Positions 35,162 through 44,773 of a stretch of 64,000 nucleotides of DNA are shown here, piece after piece (positions within the stretch are counted from its first letter, which is position 1; every line of letters begins with the position of its first letter). The translations under genes were made by a program, and so were the position numbers. This stretch comes from Erythrobacter sp. KY5 (GTDB lineage Bacteria > Pseudomonadota > Alphaproteobacteria > Sphingomonadales > Sphingomonadaceae): NCBI RefSeq assembly GCF_003264115.1, contig NZ_CP021912.1, positions 2,587,001-2,651,000 of the forward strand. The letters are read 5' to 3'. Below the pieces are notes generated by a model. It had not been told where the DNA came from, did no database searches, and saw nothing but the letters and a program-made list of their open reading frames with translations.

Positions 35162-36637
35162 TCAGGAAAGCTTCCAGTCCCAGCCGAGCGCGTCGCCGTC
35201 CATCACCTCCACGCCCTTGGCCGTGAGTTCATCGCGGATCGCGTCGGAGGTTGCGAAGTCCTTCTCAGCGCGCGCGGCCTTGCGGCGGGCGAGCGCGTCT
35301 TCGATCTCTTCTTCGGTGATCTCTGCTGAGGCTGGACGGATGCGCAAGTCTGCACGGGAGAGGTTGAAGAGATTGAGGCCGAGCACCGCGTCGATATGCT
35401 CGACCACTGCGCGCTTGATACCTGCGTCGACCTTCTTTGTCGCAAGCGCATCTTCAAGCGCAGTCAGAGCAATTGCAGTGTTAAGATCGTCCGACATCGC
35501 TTCATCGAACTTGGCAAGGGTATCAGCAAATTTGGGGTGTTCGGCAACCGGCTGCGTCGGCGCGTCGGCAAGGCGCTCCACCGCCATCACCATCCGCTTC
35601 AGCCGCGTAAGCGCGGCTTCCAGCCCTTCCCAGCTGAACTCGAGCTCGCTGCGATAATGCGCTTGCAGGCACATTATCCGATAGGCGAGCGGATGGAAGC
35701 CCTTGTCGACCAGCAATTGCAGCCGCAGGAACTCGCCCGACGACTTCGACATTTTGCCCGAACGCTCGACCAGGAAGTTGTTGTGCATCCAGATGCGCGC
35801 GCCCGAATTGGTTGCATCGGAAAGCCCGCCCGAGCAGCAATAGGCCTGGTTCTGTGCGATCTCGTTGGGGTGGTGGATTTCGCGGTGGTCGATCCCGCCG
35901 GTGTGAATGTCGAAGGGGAAGCCGAGCAGCGCCTCACCCATAACCGAGCATTCAAGGTGCCATCCGGGAGCGCCCTTGCCCCATGGGCTGTCCCATTCCA
36001 TCTGCCGCGTCTCGCCCTCCGGCGTCTTGCGCCAGATCGCGAAGTCGGCCGCGTTGCGCTTGCCCTCCAGCCGCTCTATCCGCCCTTCACCCTCTTCGGT
36101 GACGGCGCGGGCCAGCTTGCCGTAATCCGCGACCGTCGAGACGTCGAAATAGAGCCCGCTCTCAAGCTCATAGCAGTGCTTGTCCGCCACGCGCTTGCCC
36201 CACGCGATCATTTCTTCGACATATTCGGTCGCGCGCGGGTGCTGTTTCTTCTGAACGTTCAGCCGCGCCAGATCGCGCTCAAAATCTTCCTGATAAAAGC
36301 GCGCAATATCCCAGGCGCTCTTGCCCTGGCTCGCCGCCATCTTTTCCATCTTGTCCTCGCCCTCATCGGCGTCAGACGTCAGGTGCCCGACATCGGTTAT
36401 GTTGATGACGTGGGTGAGCTTGTAGCCTTTGAACTTCAGCGTTCGGCCAAGCGTATCGGCGAACACGTAAGCGCGCATGTTGCCGATATGCTGGTAGTTG
36501 TAGACCGTCGGCCCGCAAGTGTAGACGCGCGCCTCCGGCGGCCTCGCCGGATCACCGGGAACGCCCTCGTGAATTGGAACGAATTCCTCGATCTGCCTGT
36601 TGAGTGAGTTGAACAGTTTGAGCGGTGTTTGGGCCAT
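35162..36637 (-). CDS. cysS: Cysteinyl-tRNA synthetase
   Basis: 491 residues from the ATG at 36637 (MAQTPLKLFN). The class I signature is YNYQHIGN near 46-53, Cys41 begins the zinc site, and the KMSKS loop is GKMSKSSGEFL. The helical DALR and C-terminal domains follow. It charges tRNA-Cys. Upstream ATGs at 36673 and 36646 lengthen the protein with unusual residues and overlap the divergent DUF998 gene. Confidence 0.97.
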   Translation of the reverse strand: MAQTPLKLFNSLNRQIEEFVPIHEGVPGDPARPPEARVYTCGPTVYNYQHIGNMRAYVFADTLGRTLKFKGYKLTHVINITDVGHLTSDADEGEDKMEKMAASQGKSAWDIARFYQEDFERDLARLNVQKKQHPRATEYVEEMIAWGKRVADKHCYELESGLYFDVSTVADYGKLARAVTEEGEGRIERLEGKRNAADFAIWRKTPEGETRQMEWDSPWGKGAPGWHLECSVMGEALLGFPFDIHTGGIDHREIHHPNEIAQNQAYCCSGGLSDATNSGARIWMHNNFLVERSGKMSKSSGEFLRLQLLVDKGFHPLAYRIMCLQAHYRSELEFSWEGLEAALTRLKRMVMAVERLADAPTQPVAEHPKFADTLAKFDEAMSDDLNTAIALTALEDALATKKVDAGIKRAVVEHIDAVLGLNLFNLSRADLRIRPASAEITEEEIEDALARRKAARAEKDFATSDAIRDELTAKGVEVMDGDALGWDWKLS

Positions 36638-36685
36638 GCGAGCGCCCATGCGACAAACCGCCATCCAGTGCAACAGGAGGCAGCG

Positions 36686-37342
36686 ATCAGTAAAGATTCC
36701 GGGACCGATACGACATCGAGAGTGCTTGGGGGGATCGCCATTGCCGGCTGCGTGATCTCAGTGGTGATGGACTTTATCGGGGTCGGGATTTCAGACCGGG
36801 TCGGAATGATCCAGAACACGATCAGCAACCTTGCCGCCTCCAAGGCCGAAGGCACTCCGGCTGACGAACTTGCCGATATCGGGATTTACGCGTTCGTGGT
36901 TTCAGTGCTGGCGACCACCGCGGGGCTGCTGCGGTGGAGGATAGATCGGCTAGACTGGAAGATCGGATCGTGGCTGCTGGTCGTGGTCGCGGTCTGCGTG
37001 GTGCTGATCGCGGGGTACGAGGCATACACAACCGACGAAGGCCCCGTGATCCATTACCGGCTGGTTTATGTGCTGGGCGTCGCTTTCCCGCTCACCGTGT
37101 TGCTGACCGCCGGGCAATTCTGGGAGATCAGCAAGGGCCTCGGCCTCTCGCTCTATATCGGCGGGGTTGCGTGGGCGGTGCTCGGCCCGCTCTTCTTCTT
37201 CGTCCCGACCGGATATGACGGTGCATACGAGCGGATGCTCGCTGGCGGAATGCTGGCGTGGTTTATCACCATGGGCGTGATGATCTGGGATGATCCCGAC
37301 ATCGTGCGGCAGGTGTCAGAGGACCAGCGCGGGCACGATTAA
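36686..37342 (+). CDS. DUF998-like membrane protein, possible AUC start
   Basis: About 218 residues. Six to seven hydrophobic helices and the spacing D-F-I-G-V-G then Q-N-T-I-S-N-L-A-A fit DUF998. Start choice is unusual. A perfect AGGAGG (36675-36680) lies five bases before an ATC at 36686, where ISKDSGTDTTSR begins and leads into the first helix. In-frame alternatives are an ATG at 36629, which overlaps the cysS start, or a GTG at 36722 within the first helix region. Initiation at AUC is rare, so this needs protein evidence. Confidence 0.75.
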   Translation: MSKDSGTDTTSRVLGGIAIAGCVISVVMDFIGVGISDRVGMIQNTISNLAASKAEGTPADELADIGIYAFVVSVLATTAGLLRWRIDRLDWKIGSWLLVVVAVCVVLIAGYEAYTTDEGPVIHYRLVYVLGVAFPLTVLLTAGQFWEISKGLGLSLYIGGVAWAVLGPLFFFVPTGYDGAYERMLAGGMLAWFITMGVMIWDDPDIVRQVSEDQRGHD

Positions 37343-37349
37343 TCCGCGC

Positions 37350-38012
37350 TCAGTCAAAGCCGAGGAACTTCACCTGCTCATCCAGCGGCACGCGTTCGCG
37401 CTCGAAATTGTTCACCGGCGCGTCCGGGTCGCGGTAGCCGATCGCCATGCCGCAGAAGAACATGTAGCGTTCGTGATCGAGGCCTAGAAAATCGCGGATG
37501 ACGTTGGCGTAGAAAGCCATGAATTCCTGGTAGCAGCTGTCGAGCCCTTCCTCGCGCAGCAGCAAAGCCACCGTTTGCAGCCACATGCCGGTGTCCGACC
37601 ATTGCGGCGCTTTCATGAAGCGCGGGAAATAGACGAACATGACCGCCGGCGCATCGAAGCTGGTGGTGTTGCGCCCCATCGCCGCCATGCGCGCCGCGCC
37701 GTCGTCACGCGCAATGCCGAGCGCGTCGAACATGCCCTTGGAAATGCCGTGAAGGCGCTCCTTGTAAGCCTCCTCCTGCTTGGGCGCATCCCAATCGTAT
37801 TCGAGCTCCTGCATCGGCGTGGAGGTGATCTTGGCCTGAAGCTCCTTGAGCGGCTCACCCGTGACGATGGTGGCTTCCCACGGCTGGTAATTGCACCCCG
37901 AAGCCGCCCAGCGAGCCTTGTCCATGACGCGGCGGATCGTGTCGAGTTCGACCGGCTTGTCGAAAAACTCACGGATCGAGCGGCGGCTGGTGACGGCTTC
38001 GGTTACGTTCAT
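37350..38012 (-). CDS. Nitroreductase family oxidoreductase
   Basis: 220 residues. SRRSIREFFDKPVE at the N-terminus supplies the FMN-phosphate-binding arginines, ASGCNYQPWEATIV the second block, and GLDSCYQEFMAFYANVIRDFL the C-terminal core. Nitroreductases use FMN and NAD(P)H to reduce nitro, quinone or iodo-aromatics, and some relatives act in cobamide lower-ligand chemistry (BluB). Its ATG overlaps the stop of the preceding gene (ATGA), putting it in an operon with cobT. Confidence 0.9.
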   Translation of the reverse strand: MNVTEAVTSRRSIREFFDKPVELDTIRRVMDKARWAASGCNYQPWEATIVTGEPLKELQAKITSTPMQELEYDWDAPKQEEAYKERLHGISKGMFDALGIARDDGAARMAAMGRNTTSFDAPAVMFVYFPRFMKAPQWSDTGMWLQTVALLLREEGLDSCYQEFMAFYANVIRDFLGLDHERYMFFCGMAIGYRDPDAPVNNFERERVPLDEQVKFLGFD

Positions 38013-38527
38013 TTGGTCCTCATCAGAATTTTGATCCGATCTTTCAAAGGCAGTTGCCTTGGGTCTTCAAAAGCGTCTTCAAGCAATCCAGCGCCTTCGG
38101 CCTCATGCAAAGCTAGAATTGCCGATTTTCGGGCCGCTTGCCGGATGTCTAGAATCGTAAGGATCGGAAGCGGAATTGTCGGGTGAAATGCACACATTCG
38201 AGCGTAAAAGAAGACTTCATGGAGCGGCTCATTTTCATGCCACGTTGTCATGACAAAACTCTCGTCGGGCACCCCTTGGTTGTTGAACTTTTCCCGCAGC
38301 GCGTGGTCGACGCTGTCGTCCCAAGAGCTGCAGTCATGGCCCCACGCCATCATATAAAGACATCCGCTCTCCACGATCCAAGCGCTAACTGCCTCTTGCC
38401 AATCGTTGGTTACAGGCTGCTCTACAATTACGATGACGCGGCGAGATGTTGGGGTTGTTTCAGGCAACGGCGAACCGGATGGAAGATGCAAATACTCCAC
38501 TACTTCGTCGTGATCGCAGATGCTCAC
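38009..38527 (-). CDS. Uncharacterised protein between cobT and nitroreductase
   Basis: 172 residues. The conserved-looking stretch [20 protein letters not shown] is followed by [18 protein letters not shown] and by [15 protein letters not shown], a pattern I associate with a small uncharacterised family (DUF7684-like). No signal or membrane segment. It overlaps the cobT stop by four bases at its start and the nitroreductase start by four at its end. Its base composition appears somewhat AT-richer than cobT, so it may be a late insertion into the operon. Confidence 0.7.
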   Translation of the reverse strand: MSICDHDEVVEYLHLPSGSPLPETTPTSRRVIVIVEQPVTNDWQEAVSAWIVESGCLYMMAWGHDCSSWDDSVDHALREKFNNQGVPDESFVMTTWHENEPLHEVFFYARMCAFHPTIPLPILTILDIRQAARKSAILALHEAEGAGLLEDAFEDPRQLPLKDRIKILMRTK

Positions 38528-40368
38528 CGCCGCCCCCGCTTCACACCCTTCTCATCCTCGAACAGTTCCGCAAGCTGCTCCATGATCGTGCCGCCGAGCT
38601 GTTCGACATCCATAATCGTTACCGCGCGCCGGTAATAGCGCGTCACATCGTGGCCGATGCCGATGGCGACCAGTTGCACGGGTGAGACCTTTTCGATCCA
38701 GTCGATCACCCCGCGCAAATGCGCTTCGAGATAGCCTGCCGAGTTCACGCTCAAAGTCGAATCATCCACCGGCGCGCCGTCGGAAATCACCATCAGGATG
38801 CGGCGTTCTTCAGGGCGGTAGATCAGGCGGGAATGCGCCCATAGCAGCGCCTCACCGTCGATATTTTCCTTCAGCAGCCCCTCGCGCATCATCAGGCCGA
38901 GATTGCGGCGCGCGCGGCGCCAGGGTTCGTCGGCCTGTTTGTAGATGATGTGGCGCAAATCGTTCAAACGCCCCGGCCCCTGCGGTTTGCCATCGGCAAG
39001 CCACGCCTCGCGCGCCTGCCCACCCTTCCACGCGCGGGTGGTGAAGCCGAGGATCTCGGTCTTCACCCCGCACCGCTCCAGCGTGCGTGCAAGGATATCG
39101 GCGCTGATCGCGGCAATGCTGATCGGTCGGCCGCGCATCGAACCCGAATTGTCGATCAGCAGCGTGACGATCGTGTCCTTGAAGTCAATATCGCGCTCGA
39201 CCTTGTAAGACAGCGCCGTGCCGGGCGAGACGACCACGCGAGACAGGCGCGCTGCATCCAGAACGCCTTCTTCCTGATCGAAATCCCAGCTGCGGTTCTG
39301 CTGCGCCATCAGGCGGCGCTGCAACCGGTTGGCGAGGCGCGTGACCACACCCTGAAGCCCGGTCAGTTGGCTGTCGAGATAAGCGCGCAGCCGGTCCAGT
39401 TCATCGGCATCGCACAGTTCAGGGGCGTCGATTTCCTCGTCGAAGCGCGTTGTGAAGGCCTTGTAATCGAGGCCATCGGGAATGTCGGCCTGCGGGCGAT
39501 TCGGGCGGACAGGCGCGTTAGAGGCATCGCCCTCTTCTCCCGGCTCACCCTCCTGCATCTCGTCATCGGCGGACATTTCGCTGTCCGCTTCGCCATCGGA
39601 GTCGCCCTCGGCCATTTCGCCAGCCATCTCGGCGCTTTGCGGATCGGCGTCGCCTTCGTTCTGTTCGTCGCCGGTCTGGTCGTCGTCCTCGCCCTCATCC
39701 TCATCGCTGTCGTCGTTTTCGGTGTCTTCGGGCGCTTCCGTCGGGCGGGTGAGGTCGAGGTCGCGCAGCAGGTCGAGCGTGAGTTTCTGGAAGGCTTCCT
39801 GATCGCTGAGCTTTTCGGCCAGCGAGGCGAAATCGTCACCCACCGTCTCTTCGATAAACTCGCGAACCAGACCTACGCCTGCCCGAGCGCGCTCGGGGAT
39901 GGTTTCGCCTGTCAATTCTTCGCGCAGCATCAGCGAGAGCGCGGTTTGCAGCGGCACTTCGGAGGCGTTTTGCGCGCGGGCAATCGGGTCGCTCGCAGTG
40001 CGCATCTCGGTGGCCGAATCAAGGTTGGACTTAATCCCGCCAAACCGGTTTGCGCCCAGCGCCTCGTAACGGACCTGCTCGATCGCGTCATAGCACGCAC
40101 GCGCCACCGGCTCGGGCGGCGCACCCATTGCGTGGAGCCCCGCATCGTGGTGACGCAATTTGAGCGCAAAACTGTCCGCAAACCCGCGCGCTTCGGTGAC
40201 CTGATCGGCTGGCAGGTCGCGTCCGGGTAACGGCACTCGAAAGCGACTCCCGCTCGCACCGGGCACGTCAGCGCTCCACGCAACCTCGACCTCACCGTCA
40301 CGCGAGATCGCGCGCGCGGCTCCGGTCAGCGCCTGTTTGAAGCGGTCGAGAGGGGATTCTTCGGACAT
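38524..40368 (-). CDS. cobT: Cobaltochelatase subunit CobT
   Basis: 614 residues. An N-terminal helical region precedes a long acidic, glutamate/aspartate-rich linker (about 215-290), then a VWA domain with the MIDAS sequence [12 protein letters not shown] near 405-416. This is the aerobic cobalamin CobNST complex, in which CobT and AAA+ CobS drive cobalt insertion by CobN. No cobS or cobN is near, so they must be elsewhere. It heads the operon with the unknown gene and the nitroreductase. Confidence 0.95.
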   Translation of the reverse strand: MSEESPLDRFKQALTGAARAISRDGEVEVAWSADVPGASGSRFRVPLPGRDLPADQVTEARGFADSFALKLRHHDAGLHAMGAPPEPVARACYDAIEQVRYEALGANRFGGIKSNLDSATEMRTASDPIARAQNASEVPLQTALSLMLREELTGETIPERARAGVGLVREFIEETVGDDFASLAEKLSDQEAFQKLTLDLLRDLDLTRPTEAPEDTENDDSDEDEGEDDDQTGDEQNEGDADPQSAEMAGEMAEGDSDGEADSEMSADDEMQEGEPGEEGDASNAPVRPNRPQADIPDGLDYKAFTTRFDEEIDAPELCDADELDRLRAYLDSQLTGLQGVVTRLANRLQRRLMAQQNRSWDFDQEEGVLDAARLSRVVVSPGTALSYKVERDIDFKDTIVTLLIDNSGSMRGRPISIAAISADILARTLERCGVKTEILGFTTRAWKGGQAREAWLADGKPQGPGRLNDLRHIIYKQADEPWRRARRNLGLMMREGLLKENIDGEALLWAHSRLIYRPEERRILMVISDGAPVDDSTLSVNSAGYLEAHLRGVIDWIEKVSPVQLVAIGIGHDVTRYYRRAVTIMDVEQLGGTIMEQLAELFEDEKGVKRGRR

Positions 40369-40403
40369 TCGGATGTTTCAGATAGGGATCGGGTCTCGGG
40401 CGA

Positions 40404-41057
40404 TCAAACGATGCTTTGGCCGGTCGCTTCCCAATCCTTGAGGAAACCCTCGATACCCTTGTCGGTCAGCACGTGCTTGAACAGGCCCATGATGACGCCC
40501 GGAGGCGCGGTCATTACGTCAGCGCCGATCTTTGCGCTCTCAAGGATGTGGGTCGCATGGCGCACCGATGCGACGAGGATTTCGGTGTCGAACAGGTAGT
40601 TGTCGTAGATCAGGCGGATATCGCGGATAAGGTCCATCCCGTCGAAGCCATTGTCATCGTGGCGCCCCACGAAAGGCGAGATGAAGGTCGCGCCGGCCTT
40701 TGCGGCGAGAAGAGCCTGGTTGGCCGAAAAGCACAGCGTCACGTTGACCATCGTGCCGTCGCCGGAAAGTGCCTTGCAGGTTTTCAGACCGTCGACCGTC
40801 AGCGGCACCTTGATGCAGACATTGTCCGCGATCTTGCGCAGGACTTCGGCTTCTTTCATCATCGTTTCGTGGTCGAGCGCGACCACTTCGGCGCTGACCG
40901 GGCCATCGACGATGCCGCAGATTTCCTTGGTCACTTCCATGAAATCACGTCCGGACTTGTGGATCAGCGAGGGGTTCGTGGTCACCCCATCGAGCAGCCC
41001 TGTTGCAGCCAGTTCCTTGATCGGTTCGATTTCGGCGGTGTCGACGAAGAATTTCAC
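40404..41057 (-). CDS. fsa: Fructose-6-phosphate aldolase / transaldolase-like enzyme
   Basis: 217 residues from a GTG at 41057 with AGGAG eight bases before it; the longer frame to 41222 does not resemble the family. [13 protein letters not shown] starts the TIM barrel, TTNPSLI and CIKVPLT contain the essential sequence, with Schiff-base Lys83. The C-terminal [12 protein letters not shown] is conserved. Short FSA/TalC proteins interconvert fructose-6-P with dihydroxyacetone and glyceraldehyde-3-P or act as transaldolase. Annotation as transaldolase is equally reasonable. Confidence 0.9.
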   Translation of the reverse strand: MKFFVDTAEIEPIKELAATGLLDGVTTNPSLIHKSGRDFMEVTKEICGIVDGPVSAEVVALDHETMMKEAEVLRKIADNVCIKVPLTVDGLKTCKALSGDGTMVNVTLCFSANQALLAAKAGATFISPFVGRHDDNGFDGMDLIRDIRLIYDNYLFDTEILVASVRHATHILESAKIGADVMTAPPGVIMGLFKHVLTDKGIEGFLKDWEATGQSIV

Positions 41058-41126
41058 GTGCGTTCTCCTCGCCCCTGTCGGGCTTGATGGGTGGCAATTG
41101 GAAGGCCGGGCTACTACCTCATCCGG

Positions 41127-41786
41127 ATGATGAAATGGCTCAGCCGATTTGCCAGCGTGATTGCCTGTGCATGGGGCGCTTGGCAACCGTCTGTTGCCCT
41201 CGCTGCCGAAGAAGATGTGCAATTATGGGTGTATGCGGTCGCGCGCGGGGACTTTGACGAGGACACATCGTGGAATCTCGATGCTTCGGCGCGCTGGCGC
41301 GAACAGGCACGTGGCGACGAACAGCAAACGCTCAGGCTCAACATCGACCAGCAGGTCACTGATGGCATCACGCTGGGCGGAGGCTTCGGCGTGTTCGAAA
41401 CGGAGGGAGGCAATACCGAGCTACGCCCGCACCAGCAATTGACGCTTTCGAGAGGCCGTTTTTCGGCCCGCACCCGGATTGAGCAACGCTTCTTCGATGG
41501 CGCTGACCGGATGGAGCTGCGGGTGAGGCAGATGGTGCGCTACACTCAGCCGCTCGGCCCCGGATGGAGGGCGAGCATCGACGTCGAGTTCTTTCATCTT
41601 GCGCAGACACGCGACCGGATGAGCGACACCGCGCGAGATCAGTGGCGCGCGCGGACCATCCTTACGCGGCAGATGAGCGAGACCCTGTCACTGGGCGTCA
41701 GTTACATGATGATTTACGATCCGCGCCCGGAGCGGGTGGACCGGATCAACCATGTGCCGCAGCTTTATATGACCAAGCGCTTCTAG
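41127..41786 (+). CDS. DUF2490 outer-membrane-like protein
   Basis: 219 residues from the ATG at 41127 (an adjacent ATG at 41130 is equally possible). The signal peptide ends at VALAAEEDV. The mature part alternates short beta-strands ([44 protein letters not shown]), ending MTKRF with a terminal aromatic. This is typical of DUF2490, a small outer-membrane beta-barrel family of unknown function. The stop shares CTAG with the DUF4197 gene. Confidence 0.8.
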   Translation: MMKWLSRFASVIACAWGAWQPSVALAAEEDVQLWVYAVARGDFDEDTSWNLDASARWREQARGDEQQTLRLNIDQQVTDGITLGGGFGVFETEGGNTELRPHQQLTLSRGRFSARTRIEQRFFDGADRMELRVRQMVRYTQPLGPGWRASIDVEFFHLAQTRDRMSDTARDQWRARTILTRQMSETLSLGVSYMMIYDPRPERVDRINHVPQLYMTKRF

Positions 41787-42493
41787 ATCCTCGCAGCTGC
41801 TCCAAACACACCGATCAAAACTGGATCGCGTGTCGTTTCGGGGTTTGCGCGGATAGCGGCCTCTTCGCGTCCGATCTCGCTCCAGATCGCGCTGTCGATT
41901 GTGCCTGCAAGGCGTCCGGCGATACCGCCGATATCGGTCCCGGTTGCCGCGTTCAAAAGCTCGGCCACCAGCGGATCGTTGGCAATGCGGATCGCATCGC
42001 CCAGTTCGGGCACCATTTCGTCGATCAGTCGCCCGCCCAATTCGCCGCGCAGCGCCTCGGTTGCGGCCTGCGGGCCTCCGCGTACGAGTTCAAAAGCTGC
42101 GGCAGGACCGATGATTTCGACCGCATCGCGCACGATTGGCGCAGCTGCATAAGACCCCTCTATCGCGATATCGGCGAACACCGTTTCCAGCCGGTCCTTG
42201 AACAATGTCGAAGTCAGCACCCGGGTCAGGGTATCGCCGCGCGTGCCGAGCAGGCTGCCAAGACCGATGCGCGCGACCTGTTCGTCCCAGTAGCCATCAG
42301 GAGCGGTCAGACGCGCGAAGGCATTCTCGCTCGCGCGCAAGAGCAGTCGGCGGATCACCTCGGTCATGCTCAGCGTCGATCCGGTGGTCGCGCAGGCTGG
42401 AAGGGCAACGAGTACGGCTGCAGAAAGACCACCTCCCAGAACCTTGCGACGATTGATTGCCCTTGTACCGATTGCGTTGGAGCCATTTGCGTT
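41783..42493 (-). CDS. DUF4197 family exported protein
   Basis: 236 residues from the ATG at 42493. A twin-arginine-like NRRKVLGGGLSAAVLVA signal ends at a LPAC lipobox-like site. The mature part is helical with SMTEVIRRLLLRASENAFAR and GLGSLLGTRGDTLTRVLTST, which match DUF4197. Function is unknown. It is divergent from priA with 57 bases between starts and converges on the DUF2490 gene with a four-base overlap. Confidence 0.82.
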   Translation of the reverse strand, partial: NANGSNAIGTRAINRRKVLGGGLSAAVLVALPACATTGSTLSMTEVIRRLLLRASENAFARLTAPDGYWDEQVARIGLGSLLGTRGDTLTRVLTSTLFKDRLETVFADIAIEGSYAAAPIVRDAVEIIGPAAAFELVRGGPQAATEALRGELGGRLIDEMVPELGDAIRIANDPLVAELLNAATGTDIGGIAGRLAGTIDSAIWSEIGREEAAIRANPETTRDPVLIGVFGAAARI

Positions 42494-42550
42494 CATATCT
42501 GCGATCCTCTCGTAGTTATTCCAAACCACTGTGCCTATGTTCCGGTTCCG

Positions 42551-44716
42551 ATGAACCGCGTCCGACTCCTCGTCTTGAATGCTGCCCTGGGTGCGCTCGA
42601 CTACAAGCTTGCAGAGGGCATGAATGTCGAGCCGGGCAGCGTGGTCGTTGCGCCGCTGGGTCCGCGCACGGTGACCGGCATTGTGTGGGACGAAGGTCGC
42701 TTGCCGGGGGCTGAGGTCGACGCATCGAAGCTTCGCGCGCTGCGAGAGGTGGTGCCCGTTCCGCCGCTGTCCGAACCCCTGCGCCGCCTGATCGAATGGA
42801 CCGCCGACTATTACTGCGCCCCGCTTTCAAGCGTCGCGCGCATGGTTCTTTCAAGCGGAGGCGCGCTTGGCGGCCCGACCACCACGACCGAATATCGCCT
42901 GTCGGGCGGTACGCCTGAACGTATGACCCCGCAGCGTGCCGCCGCAATCGAAGCGCTGGAGGGCGAGCAAGGCACGATCCGCGAGCTGTCAGCCATCGCA
43001 GAAGTATCCGAAGGGGTGCTTCGCGGCCTTGTAAATCAGGGTGTGATCGAGCCGGTCACCGTCTCCATCGACCGGCCTTATGATCAGGCAAACGCCGACC
43101 ACCACCAGCCGGCCCTGTCCGACGATCAGAGGCGGGTGGCCAAGCAGCTCGTGAAGGCGGTCGAGGCGCGCAGGTTCGAGCCCTTCCTGCTCGATGGCGT
43201 AACCGGTTCGGGCAAGACCGAGACTTATTTCGAACCTGTCGCCGAGGCCTTGCGCATGGGGCGGCAGGTGCTGGTGCTCCTCCCCGAAATCGCCCTGACC
43301 GAAAACTTCCTTACCCGGTTCGAAGACCGCTTTGGAGCCGCCCCCGTTCAGTGGCACTCTTCGCTCAAGTCGACCGAACGTCGCCGCGCGTGGCGTGCGA
43401 TCAGCACGGGGGATGCGCAGGTCATCGTCGGCGCGCGCTCTGCCCTGTTCCTGCCTTACGCCGACCTCGGCCTTATCGTTGTCGACGAAGCGCACGAGAT
43501 CAGTTTCAAGCAGGATGACGGTGTTCGCTACAACGCCAGAGACGTGTCGGTTATGCGCGCGCGGTTCGAGGAGATTCCGGTGTTGCTCGCCAGTGCGACG
43601 CCTGCTCTGGAAAGCCTGCATATGGCGAACACCGGGACGTATACGAAACTCGAACTGCCCAGCCGGTTCGGCGGCGCGCAATTGCCTGAGATAAAGCTTG
43701 TCGATCTCACGATAGAGAAACCGGCAAGCGGTCGCTGGCTGGCCGCACCGCTGATGGAGGCTTTGGAGGCACGGCTCGAAACGGGCGAGCAATCGCTCCT
43801 GTTTCTCAACCGCAGGGGCTACGCGCCTCTGACCTTGTGCCGCAATTGCGGGCACCGGTTTCAGTGCCCCAATTGCAGCGCGTGGCTGGTCGAGCATCGG
43901 CTTTCCGCACGGCTCGCCTGCCATCATTGCGGTCTCGAAACGCGCCCTCCCGACACATGCCCCGAATGCGGCGAAGGCGATTGCCTTGTGGCTTGTGGCC
44001 CCGGAGTGGAGCGCATCGCCGATGAAGTCGCCGAACTTTTCCCCGAAGCGCGCGTAGCGGTCGCGACTTCAGACACGTTGGGCTCCCCAGCCCGCGCGGC
44101 GGAATTTCTTCAAAAGGTCGAAGCCAAGGCGATCGACGTGATCGTCGGCACTCAGCTTGTTACAAAAGGCTTTCACTTTCCCGAGCTCACTCTCGTCGGC
44201 GTGGTCGATGCTGACCTTGGCCTTGAGGGAGGAGACCTTCGCGCAGCCGAGCGCACATATCAGCAAGTGGCGCAGGTCGCAGGGCGCGCCGGGCGCGGGG
44301 CAAAGCCGGGCGAAGTGCTGATTCAGACGCGGCACCCGGACGCCGCTGTCATCGCCGCGCTCGCCAACGGGGACCGTGATGCTTTTTACGAGGCCGAAAC
44401 CGATGCAAGGCGCGATGCGGGCGCTCCGCCCTTTGGTCGCTGGGCCTCGATAATCCTGTCATCCGAAGACGACCGCGAAGCGCGCGAGGCGGCGGCGCGG
44501 CTGGGCGATACGCGCCCGCATCTCGACGACCTGATGATCCTTGGCCCTGCCCCTGCCCCGCTTGCGCTGCTGAGAAACCGCTACCGCTATCGCTTCCTCA
44601 TCAACGCGCGGCGCAGTGCGAACTTGCAAGGGGTGCTGCGCGACTGGATCGGGAGGCAGGATTTTGCTCCCGGCGTCCGCGTCGGCATCGACATCGATCC
44701 CTACAGTTTCGTGTAA
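42551..44716 (+). CDS. priA: Primosomal protein N' (PriA helicase)
   Basis: 721 residues from the ATG at 42551; the much longer open frame to 41564 lies across the DUF4197 gene and is not PriA. Walker A is GVTGSGKTE and the DEAH box is VVDEAHEISF. Eight cysteines in CRNCGHRFQCPNC and CHHCGLE..CPECG form two zinc sites. A KGFHFPELTLVGVVDADLGL block marks helicase motif V/VI. PriA restarts stalled forks by reloading DnaB. It lies well away from the dciA gene in this window but belongs to the same process. Confidence 0.96.
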   Translation: MNRVRLLVLNAALGALDYKLAEGMNVEPGSVVVAPLGPRTVTGIVWDEGRLPGAEVDASKLRALREVVPVPPLSEPLRRLIEWTADYYCAPLSSVARMVLSSGGALGGPTTTTEYRLSGGTPERMTPQRAAAIEALEGEQGTIRELSAIAEVSEGVLRGLVNQGVIEPVTVSIDRPYDQANADHHQPALSDDQRRVAKQLVKAVEARRFEPFLLDGVTGSGKTETYFEPVAEALRMGRQVLVLLPEIALTENFLTRFEDRFGAAPVQWHSSLKSTERRRAWRAISTGDAQVIVGARSALFLPYADLGLIVVDEAHEISFKQDDGVRYNARDVSVMRARFEEIPVLLASATPALESLHMANTGTYTKLELPSRFGGAQLPEIKLVDLTIEKPASGRWLAAPLMEALEARLETGEQSLLFLNRRGYAPLTLCRNCGHRFQCPNCSAWLVEHRLSARLACHHCGLETRPPDTCPECGEGDCLVACGPGVERIADEVAELFPEARVAVATSDTLGSPARAAEFLQKVEAKAIDVIVGTQLVTKGFHFPELTLVGVVDADLGLEGGDLRAAERTYQQVAQVAGRAGRGAKPGEVLIQTRHPDAAVIAALANGDRDAFYEAETDARRDAGAPPFGRWASIILSSEDDREAREAAARLGDTRPHLDDLMILGPAPAPLALLRNRYRYRFLINARRSANLQGVLRDWIGRQDFAPGVRVGIDIDPYSFV

Positions 44717-44773
44717 CAGAGCGCGGACCGGTCGGTCGCGGCAACCATTCGCGGCCCCGTGCGTAGCTATGGC

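Noticed and set aside
41564..42550. N-terminal extension of priA by 329 residues
   Set aside because: It lies across the DUF4197 gene and part of DUF2490 and does not resemble PriA, whose N-terminus begins at the ATG at 42551.
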